Origin: Streptomyces sp. 378
Lineage (GTDB): Bacteria > Actinomycetota > Actinomycetes > Streptomycetales > Streptomycetaceae
Direction of reading: 5' to 3'
NCBI RefSeq assembly: GCF_030124145.1
Contig: NZ_JASKMS010000020.1
Coordinates: 104,589-168,588 of the forward strand
Length of the DNA: 64,000 nt
Notes under the pieces: model-generated
What the model was told of the DNA's origin: nothing
The model's database searches: none
What the model saw: the letters and a program-made list of their open reading frames with translations, nothing else
Part shown: piece after piece, positions 1-8,080 of the stretch
Numbering within the stretch: position 1 is the stretch's first letter
Layout of the letters: every line of letters starts with the position of its first letter
Made by a program: the position numbers and the translations under genes

Positions 1-527
1 TGCGCGACGACACCGCCGAAGGCCTTCACGTACTCCAGGGCCCGGCGCATGATCACGGCGTCGTGGACGCACTTGCCGTCGTCGGAGAAGACGGTGACGC
101 CGGCGGCCGACTCGTGCATGGCGCCCAGCTCGGCGAGCTTCCTGCCCTCCAGGCCGACGGTGACGGCACCGATCGGCTGGACGTCGCAGTAGCCGTGCTC
201 CTTGCCGAGCCGCCAGACCTGCTCGACGACGCCGGCGGTGTCGGCGACCGGGAAGGTGTTGGCCATGGCGAACACGGTGGTGTAACCGCCGGAGGCGGCG
301 GCCCGGGTGCCGGTGAGGACGGTCTCGGAGTCCTCACGGCCCGGCTCGCGCAGATGGGTGTGCAGGTCGACCAGGCCCGGCAGCAGCACCTTGCCCTCGG
401 CCTCGACGACCTCCGCGCCCTCGGCGCTCAGAGCGGCACCCACCTCGGCGATGGTCCCACCGTCGATCAGCACGTCCTGCGGCTCGCCGCCGAGCACCTT
501 CGCACCACGGATCAGGATCTTGCTCAT
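1..527 (-). CDS. pyrC: Dihydroorotase PyrC, N-terminal part (3' end outside window)
   Basis: Zinc amidohydrolase that closes carbamoyl-aspartate to dihydroorotate, the third step of pyrimidine synthesis. About 175 N-terminal residues are visible, starting MSKILIRGAKVLGG at an ATG. The metal-binding HTHLREPG motif (residues 60-67) is typical of class I dihydroorotases, and further family sequence follows (GYTTVFAMANT, GAVTVGLEG, FSDDGKCV). The gene begins 5 bp after the pyrB stop, so it is probably cotranscribed as pyrR-pyrB-pyrC. The remaining C-terminal half lies left of the window, so the later metal ligands cannot be checked. Family assignment is secure. Confidence 0.95.
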   Translation of the reverse strand, partial: MSKILIRGAKVLGGEPQDVLIDGGTIAEVGAALSAEGAEVVEAEGKVLLPGLVDLHTHLREPGREDSETVLTGTRAAASGGYTTVFAMANTFPVADTAGVVEQVWRLGKEHGYCDVQPIGAVTVGLEGRKLAELGAMHESAAGVTVFSDDGKCVHDAVIMRRALEYVKAFGGVVA

Positions 528-532
528 CTGTC

Positions 533-1510
533 TTACTTCTCCTCGGTACGGGGGTGGGTGACGGCGGGCTCGTTACCACCGAGCAGCAGGTACAGCACGG
601 CCATCCGGATGGACACTCCGTTGGCGACCTGCTCCACGACGGTGCAGCGGTCGGAGTCGGCGACCTCGGCGGTGATCTCCATGCCGCGGACCATCGGGCC
701 GGGGTGCATCACGACGGCGTGCTCGGGCATGCGCGCCATGCGCTCGCCGTCGAGGCCGTAACGCCGGGAGTACTCGCGCTCGGTCGGGAAGAACGCGGCG
801 TTCATCCGCTCGCGCTGGACACGCAGCATCATGACCGCGTCGGACTTGGGCAGCGTGCTGTCGAGGTCGTACGACACCTCGCAGGGCCAGTTCCCGACAC
901 CGACCGGCACCAGCGTGGGCGGCGCGACGAGGGTGACCTCGGCACCGAGGGTGTGCAGCAGGTCGACGTTGGAGCGGGCGACCCGGCTGTGCAGAACGTC
1001 ACCGACGATGGTGATGCGCTTGCCCTCGAGGTCCCGGCCGAGTCCGGCGTCCGGGCCGACCAGGCGGCGGCGCATGGTGAAGGCGTCCAGCAGGGCCTGG
1101 GTGGGGTGCTGGTGGGTGCCGTCGCCGGCGTTGACGACGGCCGCGTCGATCCAGCCGGAGTTCGCCAGGCGGTACGGGGCTCCGGAGGCGCCGTGCCGGA
1201 TGACGACGGCGTCGACGCCCATGGCTTCCAGGGTCTGGGCGGTGTCCTTCAGCGACTCGCCCTTGGAGACGCTGGAGCCCTTGGCGGAGAAGTTGATGAC
1301 GTCCGCGGACAGCCGCTTCTCGGCGGCCTCGAAGGAGATCCGGGTGCGGGTGGAGTCCTCGAAGAAGAGGTTGACGATCGTGCGGCCGCGCAGGGTCGGC
1401 AGCTTCTTGATCGGCCGGTCGGCGACCCGGGCCATCTCCTCGGCGGTGTCGAGGATCAGGACGGCGTCGTCGCGGGTGAGGTCGGCGGCCGAGATGAGAT
1501 GACGCTGCAT
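533..1510 (-). CDS. pyrB: Aspartate carbamoyltransferase, catalytic chain
   Basis: Joins carbamoyl phosphate and aspartate, the committed step of pyrimidine synthesis. The product has 325 aa, a normal length for the catalytic chain. The carbamoyl-phosphate loop FFEDSTRTR lies at residues 49-57. Further family motifs are the SSVSKGESL loop near residue 79, HGASGAPY, and the HQHPTQALLD segment near residue 133. The start is an ATG, about 100 bp after the pyrR stop. That gap contains a 12-bp hairpin, so the two genes may not be expressed strictly equally. No regulatory-chain gene (pyrI) is nearby, as expected for actinobacteria. Confidence 0.97.
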   Translation of the reverse strand: MQRHLISAADLTRDDAVLILDTAEEMARVADRPIKKLPTLRGRTIVNLFFEDSTRTRISFEAAEKRLSADVINFSAKGSSVSKGESLKDTAQTLEAMGVDAVVIRHGASGAPYRLANSGWIDAAVVNAGDGTHQHPTQALLDAFTMRRRLVGPDAGLGRDLEGKRITIVGDVLHSRVARSNVDLLHTLGAEVTLVAPPTLVPVGVGNWPCEVSYDLDSTLPKSDAVMMLRVQRERMNAAFFPTEREYSRRYGLDGERMARMPEHAVVMHPGPMVRGMEITAEVADSDRCTVVEQVANGVSIRMAVLYLLLGGNEPAVTHPRTEEK

Positions 1511-1580
1511 CTGTCAGGCTCCGTAAGGCAGTTCAAACGGGAGATTCGGGGCAGACGGGCACGCGAGGGCGCGCACTGAG

Positions 1581-1607
1581 CCGGCGTACGACAGGGTCGT
1601 ACGCCGG
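1581..1607. promoter_or_regulatory. 12-bp perfect hairpin between pyrR and pyrB
   Basis: The arms 1581-1592 and 1596-1607 are perfectly complementary around a 3-nt loop, directly after the pyrR stop. No T-run follows in the direction of transcription. It may be an RNA-processing or partial-termination site rather than a full terminator. The structure is seen in the sequence; the function is inferred. Confidence 0.5.
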
Positions 1608-1612
1608 AAGCG

Positions 1613-2179
1613 CTACTGGGCGGCCGGCTTGGCACCGAGCAGCACGGTGTCGCGACCGTCCTCCTCGGCGAGCTGGACCTTGACCGTCTCCCGCAACGAC
1701 GTGGGGAGGTTCTTGCCGACGTAGTCGGCGCGGATGGGCAGTTCGCGGTGTCCGCGGTCGACGAGGACGGCGAGCTGCACCGCGCGCGGGCGCCCGATGT
1801 CGTTCAGGGCGTCGAGGGCGGCGCGGATGGTGCGGCCGGAGAAGAGCACGTCGTCGACCAGGACGACGAGCCTGCCGTCGAGACCGTCACCGGGGATCTC
1901 GGTGCGGGCCAGGGCACGCGGCGGGTGCATGCGCAGGTCGTCGCGGTACATGGTGATGTCGAGCGAGCCGCACGGAACCTTGCGCTCGGTGATCTGCTCG
2001 AGCTTGTCCGCGATCCGCCGGGCGAGGAAGACGCCCCGGGTCGGAATGCCGAGGAGCACTACGTCGTCGGCGCCCTTGGCGCGTTCGACGATCTCGTGGG
2101 CGATGCGGGTCAGTACCCGCGCGATGTCGGGCCCTTCGAGAACGGGCCGGGCATCGGAGTGCGTGTCGTGCGAGTCCAT
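1613..2179 (-). CDS. pyrR: Pyr operon regulator / uracil phosphoribosyltransferase-like PyrR
   Basis: PyrR belongs to the type I phosphoribosyltransferases. In many Gram-positives it binds pyr mRNA in response to UMP or PRPP and may keep weak uracil phosphoribosyltransferase activity. The product has 188 aa. The PRPP-binding loop VVLVDDVLFSGRTI is near residue 106, and the ALDALNDIGRPRAVQLAVLV strand follows. The ATG at 2179 is preceded by AAGGAGG about 10 nt upstream. It is the first gene of the leftward pyr cluster, with pyrB and pyrC behind it. I did not recognise a Bacillus-type anti-antiterminator in the short leader, so the regulatory mechanism remains open. Confidence 0.95.
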   Translation of the reverse strand: MDSHDTHSDARPVLEGPDIARVLTRIAHEIVERAKGADDVVLLGIPTRGVFLARRIADKLEQITERKVPCGSLDITMYRDDLRMHPPRALARTEIPGDGLDGRLVVLVDDVLFSGRTIRAALDALNDIGRPRAVQLAVLVDRGHRELPIRADYVGKNLPTSLRETVKVQLAEEDGRDTVLLGAKPAAQ

Positions 2180-2360
2180 AAGAAACGGACCTCCTTCTCC
2201 GCCTCACGGGACGGACCTTAAAGGACGTCGGGATTGCGCCATACACGGTAGCAGGTCTCCGTGATCGCCCGTTCGGCCCCCTCGAATCACCCACTCGGCC
2301 CAACGGAACGCCGATACCACGGAAGAGTCGGTGCGGACCATTCGGCTTGACGCAGCAGAG

Positions 2361-2374
2361 TAACGCTGCGTAAC
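2361..2374. promoter_or_regulatory. BldD-type operator in the bldD promoter region
   Basis: This 14-bp palindromic site fits the BldD consensus as I recall it (tnACnCWGnGTnAn) at every fixed position. A second imperfect palindrome overlaps it at 2370-2389. It lies 72 bp upstream of the bldD start, in the 266-bp region shared with divergent pyrR. BldD is known to repress its own gene in S. coelicolor, so autoregulation is the natural reading. The match is seen directly; binding is inferred. Confidence 0.8.
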
Positions 2375-2445
2375 CTCACAGTGAGTTACCAGCCGCGCGG
2401 CCTGGCACCCACGCCAGACGCGTCGACACAGTGCCGGGGAGCTAT

Positions 2446-2949
2446 ATGTCCAGCGAATACGCCAAACAGCTCGGGGCCAAGCTCCGGGCGATCCGCACCC
2501 AGCAGGGCCTTTCCCTCCACGGTGTCGAGGAGAAGTCCCAGGGACGCTGGAAGGCGGTCGTGGTCGGTTCGTACGAGCGCGGCGACCGTGCCGTGACCGT
2601 GCAGCGCCTTGCCGAGCTGGCGGATTTCTACGGCGTTCCGGTGCAGGAGCTGCTCCCGGGCACGACCCCGGGCGGCGCCGCCGAGCCGCCGCCGAAGCTG
2701 GTCCTGGACCTGGAGCGGCTGGCCACGGTGCCGGCCGAGAAGGCGGGCCCGCTTCAGCGCTACGCGGCCACGATCCAGTCGCAGCGCGGTGACTACAACG
2801 GCAAGGTGCTGTCGATCCGCCAGGACGACCTGCGCACGCTCGCCGTCATCTACGACCAGTCGCCGTCCGTCCTCACGGAACAGCTGATCAGCTGGGGTGT
2901 CCTGGACGCGGACGCGCGTCGCGCGGTGGCGTCCCACGAGGAGGCCTGA
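2446..2949 (+). CDS. bldD: Developmental master regulator BldD
   Basis: DNA-binding repressor that holds Streptomyces in vegetative growth. It dimerises on DNA when the C-terminal domain binds tetrameric cyclic-di-GMP. The product has 167 aa. The N-terminal XRE-type HTH covers about residues 5-70 (KLRAIRTQQGLSLHGVE, GSYERGDRAVTV). The C-terminal domain carries the exact cyclic-di-GMP signature: RGD at 114-116, eight residues, then RQDD at 125-128. I chose the ATG at 2446 because it gives the known 167-residue protein; an in-frame GTG lies 15 bp upstream. The gene is monocistronic, with a strong hairpin terminator after it. It diverges from pyrR and converges on nusB. Confidence 0.98.
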   Translation: MSSEYAKQLGAKLRAIRTQQGLSLHGVEEKSQGRWKAVVVGSYERGDRAVTVQRLAELADFYGVPVQELLPGTTPGGAAEPPPKLVLDLERLATVPAEKAGPLQRYAATIQSQRGDYNGKVLSIRQDDLRTLAVIYDQSPSVLTEQLISWGVLDADARRAVASHEEA

Positions 2950-2976
2950 CCCGCACCGCGGGCTCAGCAGAAACGT

Positions 2977-3023
2977 GCCGCCGGGGTGGCCGAAACCGTA
3001 TGGTTCTCGGCCACCCCGGCGGC
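2977..3023 (+). terminator. Hairpin terminator of bldD
   Basis: A perfect 17-bp inverted repeat (arms 2977-2993 and 3007-3023) lies 27 bp after the bldD stop in the convergent bldD/nusB gap. It has no T-tract, as is common for Streptomyces terminators. Confidence 0.75.
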
Positions 3024-3081
3024 GTTGTGAGCGCTCTGTGTGGTCCTGGCGGCACAGAGATGGAGCGGGGCACGTGCGGAA

Positions 3082-3125
3082 ACGCCGGAGGGCCCGCAGC
3101 GTCACCGCTGCGGGCCCTCCGGCGT
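3082..3125 (-). terminator. Hairpin terminator of the efp-nusB unit
   Basis: A perfect 20-bp stem (arms 3082-3101 and 3106-3125) with a 4-nt loop lies about 30 bp past the nusB stop. Together with the bldD hairpin it insulates two convergent transcription units. Confidence 0.78.
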
Positions 3126-3156
3126 GTGTTCGGTCTCGGACCTCGTGGCGACGGTC

Positions 3157-3591
3157 TCAGACCTCGTCGCGGCGGAGCGAGGGCTTGAGTTCCTTCAGCC
3201 GGCCGAGCAGGCCGTTCACGAACGAGGGCGACTCGTCCGTGGAGAACTCCTTCGCCAGCTGCACCATCTCATCGAGGACGACGGCGTCCGGCGTCGCATC
3301 GACCCAGATCAGCTCGTAGGCGCCGAGCCGCAGGATGTTGCGGTCGACGACGGGCATCCGGTCGAGCGTCCAGCCGACGGAGTACTGCGCGATCAGCTCG
3401 TCGATGCGCTTCGCGTGCTCCGCGTAGCCCTCGACCAGCTCCATCGTGTACTCGCTGACCGGCGGCTGCCGGGTGTCCGCCCGGGAGAGCCGGATCCAGT
3501 CCGCGAGGACGGTCAGCACCTCGGCACCGCGCTGGTCCCCCTCGAAGAGGATCTGGAAGGCGCGCTTACGGGCCGTGTTGCGGGCAGCCAC
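3157..3591 (-). CDS. nusB: Transcription antitermination factor NusB
   Basis: RNA-binding all-helical protein that with NusE (S10) supports antitermination at rRNA operons. The product has 144 aa, a typical length. The N-terminus carries the family pattern ARKRAFQILFEGDQRG, and the core VDRNILRLGAYELIW sits near residue 79. The WVDATPDAVVLDEMVQLAKE and SFVNGLLGRL segments follow. The start is a GTG placed 2 bp after the efp stop, so it is probably translated from the efp-nusB mRNA. The order M24 peptidase, efp, nusB is a widely conserved bacterial arrangement. Confidence 0.96.
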   Translation of the reverse strand: MAARNTARKRAFQILFEGDQRGAEVLTVLADWIRLSRADTRQPPVSEYTMELVEGYAEHAKRIDELIAQYSVGWTLDRMPVVDRNILRLGAYELIWVDATPDAVVLDEMVQLAKEFSTDESPSFVNGLLGRLKELKPSLRRDEV

Positions 3592-3593
3592 GG

Positions 3594-4160
3594 TTAGCTG
3601 TTCACCCGGCCGAGGTAGTCGCTGGTGCGGGTGTCGACCTTGATCTTCTCACCCGTGGTGATGAAGAGGGGCACGTTGATCTGGTGGCCGGTCTCCAGAA
3701 TGGCGGGCTTGGTGCCGCCGGTGGAGCGGTCGCCCTGGACGCCCGGCTCGGTCTCCTGGATGACGAGCTCGACGGCGGCGGGCAGCTCGACGAAGAGCAC
3801 CTCGCCCTCGTGCTGCGCGACGGTGGCGGTGAAGCCCTCGATCAGGAAGTTCGCGGCGTCGCCGACGGCCTTGCGGTCGACGTGCAGCTGGTCGTAGGTC
3901 TCCATGTCCATGAAGACGAAGTACTCGCCGTCCATGTAGGAGAACTGCATGTCGCGCTTGTCGACGGTGGCCGTTTCGACCTTGACGCCGGCGTTGAAGG
4001 TCTTGTCGACGACCTTGCCGGAGAGCACGTTCTTGAGCTTGGTGCGCACGAAGGCCGGGCCCTTGCCGGGCTTGACGTGCTGGAACTCGACGACGGACCA
4101 GAGCTGGCCGCCTTCGAGCTTGAGCACCATGCCGTTCTTGAGGTCGTTCGTGGAAGCCAC
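3594..4160 (-). CDS. efp: Translation elongation factor P
   Basis: Binds between the ribosomal P and E sites and relieves stalling at polyproline stretches. The product has 188 aa with three beta-barrel domains. The domain I tip carries the lysine of PGKGPAFVRTK, where EF-P is modified in some bacteria. I see no epmA/epmB/epmC-type modification gene in the window. The C-terminal motif EKIKVDTRTSDYLGRVNS is diagnostic. The start is a GTG, between the upstream M24 homologue and nusB 2 bp downstream. Confidence 0.97.
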   Translation of the reverse strand: MASTNDLKNGMVLKLEGGQLWSVVEFQHVKPGKGPAFVRTKLKNVLSGKVVDKTFNAGVKVETATVDKRDMQFSYMDGEYFVFMDMETYDQLHVDRKAVGDAANFLIEGFTATVAQHEGEVLFVELPAAVELVIQETEPGVQGDRSTGGTKPAILETGHQINVPLFITTGEKIKVDTRTSDYLGRVNS

Positions 4161-4213
4161 GGTTGCGGAATCTCCTGGACTGACGTACGACCCCGGTGCA
4201 CGCGCCTGCCTAC

Positions 4214-5329
4214 CTACAGGGCGAGCAGCTCCTTGGTCGTGATGGTGAGTAGCTCGGGTCCGCCGTCCGCCTCGGGGCGGACGACGAGCGTGTCATCGAT
4301 CCGGACACCGCCCCGGCCCGGGAGGTGGACCCCCGGCTCGACGGTGACCGGCACGCAAGCGTCCAGTTTACCCATGGCCGCGGGACTCAATTGAGGGTCC
4401 TCGTCGATTTCGAGCCCGACACCGTGTCCGGTCAGGACCGTGAGGCCCTCCGTGTACCCCGCGGAGTCCAGGACCTGGCGGGCGGCGCGGTCGACGTCCC
4501 GGCAGGCGGCGCCGGGTACCAGGCTCTCACGCCCGGCTCGCTGGGCGGCGAAGACCAGGTCGTAGAGCTCGATCTGCCAGTCCGCGGGAGCGGTGCCGAT
4601 GACGAAGGTGCGGCCGATCTCGCAGCGGTATCCGCGGTAGGTCGCGCCGAGGCAGACGGAGAGGAAGTCGCCCTCCTCGACGCGGCGGTCGCTGGGCCGG
4701 TGGCCGGGGCGGCCGGCGTTCGGGCCGGTGGCGACGGACGTGGCGAAGGCCGGCCCGTCCGCCCCGTGATCGACGAGCCGTCTTTCGAGTTCGAGCGCGA
4801 GATGGCGTTCGGTACGGCCGACGAGAATCGACTCCAGCAGTTCACCGAGGGCCTGGTCGGCGATCTCGGCGCCGATGCGCAGACAGGAGATCTCCTCCTC
4901 GTCCTTGACGATCCTGAGCTGCTCGACGGCGTTGCCGAGGTTGGTCAGGCGCAGCCGGGGGGTGACCGAGCCGAGGGCTCGGTGCCGGGCCACGGTGAGG
5001 TGGTGCTCCTCCACGGCGAGGGAGTCGGCGCCCTGGCCCGCGGCGAGGCCGGCGGCCGCGACGGCCGGGTCACCGCCGCCGGTTCCGGGCAGCGCCTGTA
5101 CGCGCAGTGCTTCGTCGGGGCGCTCCTGCGTGGGGCGGTCGGCCGTGGGGCCGGCACACACCAGGAGGTCCTGCTCCTCGGTCCTGCCCAGCAGGAGTAC
5201 GGCGCCGGGCGGGGCCGCGCCCGCGAGATAGCGCACATTGGCGGGGCGGGAGACCAGCGCCGCCGCGCTGCCGCCCGCGTTGCAGTAGTCCCTCAGACGC
5301 GTCCGGCGGGCCGCGTACACCTCTGACAT
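4214..5329 (-). CDS. M24-family Xaa-Pro peptidase homologue with altered metal ligands
   Basis: Homologue of Xaa-Pro aminopeptidase/prolidase, 371 aa, with a creatinase-like N-terminal domain (about 1-130) and a pita-bread C-terminal domain. In active M24B enzymes five ligands (D, D, H, E, E) hold two metals. Here the first Asp position reads SVCLGA (Cys), the second reads RCEIGRT (Glu), the His of GHGVG is kept, the first Glu (VEPG) is kept, and the last reads RIDD (Asp). The second conserved His (usual HE motif) is also Asp (LEIDED). The fold is therefore clear, but normal di-metal catalysis is doubtful. It lies 53 bp upstream of efp, the usual position of this family. It may be an inactive or specialised paralogue. 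Confidence 0.85.
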   Translation of the reverse strand: MSEVYAARRTRLRDYCNAGGSAAALVSRPANVRYLAGAAPPGAVLLLGRTEEQDLLVCAGPTADRPTQERPDEALRVQALPGTGGGDPAVAAAGLAAGQGADSLAVEEHHLTVARHRALGSVTPRLRLTNLGNAVEQLRIVKDEEEISCLRIGAEIADQALGELLESILVGRTERHLALELERRLVDHGADGPAFATSVATGPNAGRPGHRPSDRRVEEGDFLSVCLGATYRGYRCEIGRTFVIGTAPADWQIELYDLVFAAQRAGRESLVPGAACRDVDRAARQVLDSAGYTEGLTVLTGHGVGLEIDEDPQLSPAAMGKLDACVPVTVEPGVHLPGRGGVRIDDTLVVRPEADGGPELLTITTKELLAL

Positions 5330-5448
5330 GACCCGAGCGTATGAGCTCCGCGGGTCCGGCGCCGTTCGGGAGAGGCCGAGTGGGGCAGGACGTCTGCCGT
5401 ACGCGAGCCGTGGGGCATCGCGCAGTCCCCCGTGTCCCTACGGGGCGC

Positions 5449-6312
5449 TCACCACTGGGGTGGGCTGGCGATGGAGCGGGCCAGGACGTCGTCCAGTACG
5501 CGCGCCGTCTCCGGGACGTCCATCTGCGAGTTGTCGATGATCGGCAGGCCCGAGCCGTACCACCCGGCCATGCGGCCGTGGATGCGGGCGACCTCCTCGT
5601 CCGACAGCCGCCGGTTCCCCGAGCGCTCCGCGTTGCGTTCCAGGACGATGTCCAGCCCGGGCAGGAGGACGACCGGCAGCAGGCCGGGGCCCACGTGACG
5701 CTTCCAGCCGCCGAGGCCGACGACCGGACGGTCGGGGAAGACCGCGTCGTCGAGGATGCACGAGATGCCGTTGGCCAGGAAGTTCCGCGCGGCGAAGCCG
5801 CAGGTGCGGCGGGCCAGTCGGTACTGGGCCTCGGAGTGGTCGTTCCACCCGGACTGGGGGTCGGCGAAGCCGGAGCGGACCCACTCGCGGACGTCGTCGA
5901 GGCTGATGTGGGCCGTGGGGACCCGGCGATGGTCCGCCCAGAACTTGGCGACGCTGGTCTTGCCCGCGCCCGCGGGGCCGATGAGCAGTACCGCGAGCGT
6001 GGTGGCGGCGGGGTCGGGAATCGCCGCGGCGGGCGGGGCCATCGGCATGGCGACCGGGCCGCCGGGCGGCAGCGGCACATGGCCGGTGGTCTCCGGCGCG
6101 GGTGGGCCGGAAGCGGGGGGCATGGTCGCGGCCGGTCCGGGCGGGGGCGCCGGATATCCCGGCGCCGGGGGCAACGGGGGCACGGGCACGGAGCCCTGGT
6201 GCGCGCCCGGATTCGGCGGAACCGGGTGATGTGCGGCCGGCGACCAGCCGGTGGCCGGTCCGTGCCCCGGCTGATGGGGCTGCGGCAGCGGAGAACCCAC
6301 TGCGTGCTGCAT
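5449..6312 (-). CDS. P-loop ATPase/kinase-like protein with proline-rich N-terminus
   Basis: Product of 287 aa. Residues 1-100 are rich in proline, glycine and alanine (HQPGHGPATG, PPLPPAPGYPAPPPG) and probably disordered. A nucleotide-kinase-like domain follows, with Walker A GPAGAGKTS near residue 113 and a segment resembling zeta-toxin/AAA_33 kinases (LDDVREWVRSGF, LERNAERSGNRRL with likely lid arginines). The substrate is unknown. The ATG has GGAG upstream. It sits alone between the aroB terminator and the M24 gene, and no antitoxin-like gene adjoins it, so a toxin role is not supported. The family assignment is broad. Confidence 0.75.
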   Translation of the reverse strand: MQHAVGSPLPQPHQPGHGPATGWSPAAHHPVPPNPGAHQGSVPVPPLPPAPGYPAPPPGPAATMPPASGPPAPETTGHVPLPPGGPVAMPMAPPAAAIPDPAATTLAVLLIGPAGAGKTSVAKFWADHRRVPTAHISLDDVREWVRSGFADPQSGWNDHSEAQYRLARRTCGFAARNFLANGISCILDDAVFPDRPVVGLGGWKRHVGPGLLPVVLLPGLDIVLERNAERSGNRRLSDEEVARIHGRMAGWYGSGLPIIDNSQMDVPETARVLDDVLARSIASPPQW

Positions 6313-6384
6313 CCGGTGCCACTCCGTCTCGTACAGGCGATGGGCGCTGACAGCGGGGCGGAACCCGCTTGCTACCGAACGGTA

Positions 6385-6422
6385 CCGCCCCCGGTCGTCG
6401 ATGTGTGAACGGCCGGGGGCGG
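6385..6422 (-). terminator. Hairpin downstream of aroB
   Basis: Complementary 10-bp GC arms 6385-6394 and 6413-6422 lie 55 bp beyond the aroB stop, before the next leftward gene. This is the likely end of the aro transcription unit. Confidence 0.55.
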
Positions 6423-6476
6423 CCCGAAGTGCCCGGCTCCGTAAGGTGGTTTCGGGCGGAAGGCGCGCCGCGGGAC

Positions 6477-7568
6477 TTACTGGCCCACTTCGCCGTACGC
6501 GGCGAGCAGCACGGCCGGGTCGGGTCCCTCGAGGACCGTGGGCTTGGCCAGACCGTCGAGGACGATGAAGCGCAGCAGGTCACCGCGGGACTTCTTGTCG
6601 ACCTTCATGGTCTCCAGCAGTTTGGGCCACTGGTCGTGCCGGTAGTGCAGGGGCAGTCCGACCGCTTCGAGGATCGTGCGGTGGCGGTCGGCCGTCGCGT
6701 CGTCCAGCCGGCCCGCCAGACGGCCCAGTTCGGCGGCGAAGTGCATGCCGACCGAGACCGCCGCGCCGTGGCGCCACTTGTAGCGCTCGTTCTTCTCGAT
6801 GGCGTGGCCGAGCGTGTGGCCGTAGTTGAGGATCTCGCGCAGTCCCGACTCCTTCAGGTCCGACGACACCACGTCGGCCTTGACCCGGATGGAACGCTCG
6901 ATGAGCTCGGCGGTGTGCGGGCCGGCGGGCGTACAGGCGCCCTGCGGGTCGGACTCGATGAGGTCCAGGATCACCGGGTCGGCGATGAAGCCGGCCTTGA
7001 TGACCTCGGCGAGCCCGGAGACGTAGTCGTTGACCGGCAGGGAGTCCAGCGCGGCCAGGTCGCAGAGCACACCGGCGGGCGGGTGGAAGGCGCCGACGAG
7101 GTTCTTGCCCTCGGCGGTGTTGATGCCGGTCTTGCCGCCGACGGCCGCGTCCACCATGGCGAGCACGGTGGTCGGGATGGCGATCCAGCGCACGCCGCGC
7201 AGCCAGGTGGCGGCCACGAACCCGGCGAGGTCCGTGGTCGCGCCGCCGCCGACGCCGATGATGACGTCCGTGCGGGTGAAGCCGGACCGGCCGAGCGCCT
7301 TCCAGCAGTAGGCGGCGACCTCGGCGGTCTTGGCCTCCTCCGCGTTGGGCACCTGGATGGCGACCGCCTCGTAGCCCTGCCCGGCCAGGTCGGCGCGCAG
7401 CGCGTCACCGGTCTCGGCCAGCGCCTCGGGGTGAAGGATCGCGATCCGCTTGGCCTTGCCGCCGATCAACCCGGCGAGTTCGCCGAGCAGTTGACGGCCC
7501 ACCAGGACCTCGTACGGCTCGGTGCCCGCCGTGCCGCCGACCTGGATCCGCGTCACTGTCTCGCTCAT
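6477..7568 (-). CDS. aroB: 3-dehydroquinate synthase
   Basis: NAD- and metal-dependent enzyme that cyclises DAHP to 3-dehydroquinate, step 2 of the shikimate pathway. The product has 363 aa from the ATG at 7568 (MSETVTRIQVGG). The NAD-binding GVGGGATTDLAGF lies near residue 103, and the substrate lysine segment VGGKTGIN near 136. Metal-ligand histidines occur in NYGHTLGHAIE and WRHGAAVSVGMH. The start overlaps the aroK stop by 4 bp (ATGA). A longer in-frame extension to 7697 lies inside aroK and is not credible. Confidence 0.97.
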   Translation of the reverse strand: MSETVTRIQVGGTAGTEPYEVLVGRQLLGELAGLIGGKAKRIAILHPEALAETGDALRADLAGQGYEAVAIQVPNAEEAKTAEVAAYCWKALGRSGFTRTDVIIGVGGGATTDLAGFVAATWLRGVRWIAIPTTVLAMVDAAVGGKTGINTAEGKNLVGAFHPPAGVLCDLAALDSLPVNDYVSGLAEVIKAGFIADPVILDLIESDPQGACTPAGPHTAELIERSIRVKADVVSSDLKESGLREILNYGHTLGHAIEKNERYKWRHGAAVSVGMHFAAELGRLAGRLDDATADRHRTILEAVGLPLHYRHDQWPKLLETMKVDKKSRGDLLRFIVLDGLAKPTVLEGPDPAVLLAAYGEVGQ

Positions 7569-8080
7569 GCTTCCTTCAACTCCAGTGCGTCCAGGGCGAC
7601 TCGGGTGACCTCTTCGGGGGTCCGGCCGTCGGTGGCGACCACGGCCGTGGCCACCTCTTCGTACAGGTGACGGCGGGCCTCCATCAGCTCGCGCCACTGT
7701 TTGCGCGGGTTGACCGCGAGCAGCGGCCGGGCCGTGTTGAGGCCGGTGCGCTTGACCGCCTCCTCGACGTCCATCGACAGGTACGCCACCCGCTGCCCGG
7801 CGAGCAGCGCCCGTGTGTCGTCGTCGAGGATCGCGCCGCCGCCCAAGGCCAGCACCCCGTCGTGCTCGGCGACGGCCCGGCGCACGGCCGCCTTCTCGAT
7901 CGCCCGGAAGGCGGACTCGCCGTCGTCCACGAAGATCTCGGCGACGGTCCTGCCCTGCTCGGCGACGATGTCGTCATCGGTGTCCCGGTAGGAAACCCCC
8001 AGCCGCTCGGCCAGCAACCGCCCGACGGTGGACTTGCCCACCCCCATCGGGCCGACCAGGACCACCAGCGGGCCGCTCAT
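7565..8080 (-). CDS. aroK: Shikimate kinase
   Basis: Phosphorylates shikimate at O3 using ATP. The product has 171 aa, the usual length. Walker A GPMGVGKSTVG is at residues 11-21. The shikimate-binding DTDDDI follows near residue 34, with ALGGGAIL near 79 and the lid arginine region TGLNTARPLL near 111. It overlaps aroC upstream and aroB downstream by 4 bp each, so the three genes form a tight translationally coupled unit. Confidence 0.97.
   Translation of the reverse strand: MSGPLVVLVGPMGVGKSTVGRLLAERLGVSYRDTDDDIVAEQGRTVAEIFVDDGESAFRAIEKAAVRRAVAEHDGVLALGGGAILDDDTRALLAGQRVAYLSMDVEEAVKRTGLNTARPLLAVNPRKQWRELMEARRHLYEEVATAVVATDGRTPEEVTRVALDALELKEA

Noticed and set aside
5449..6312. Zeta-toxin of a toxin-antitoxin system
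   Set aside because: The kinase fold is similar, but there is no small antitoxin gene next to it.
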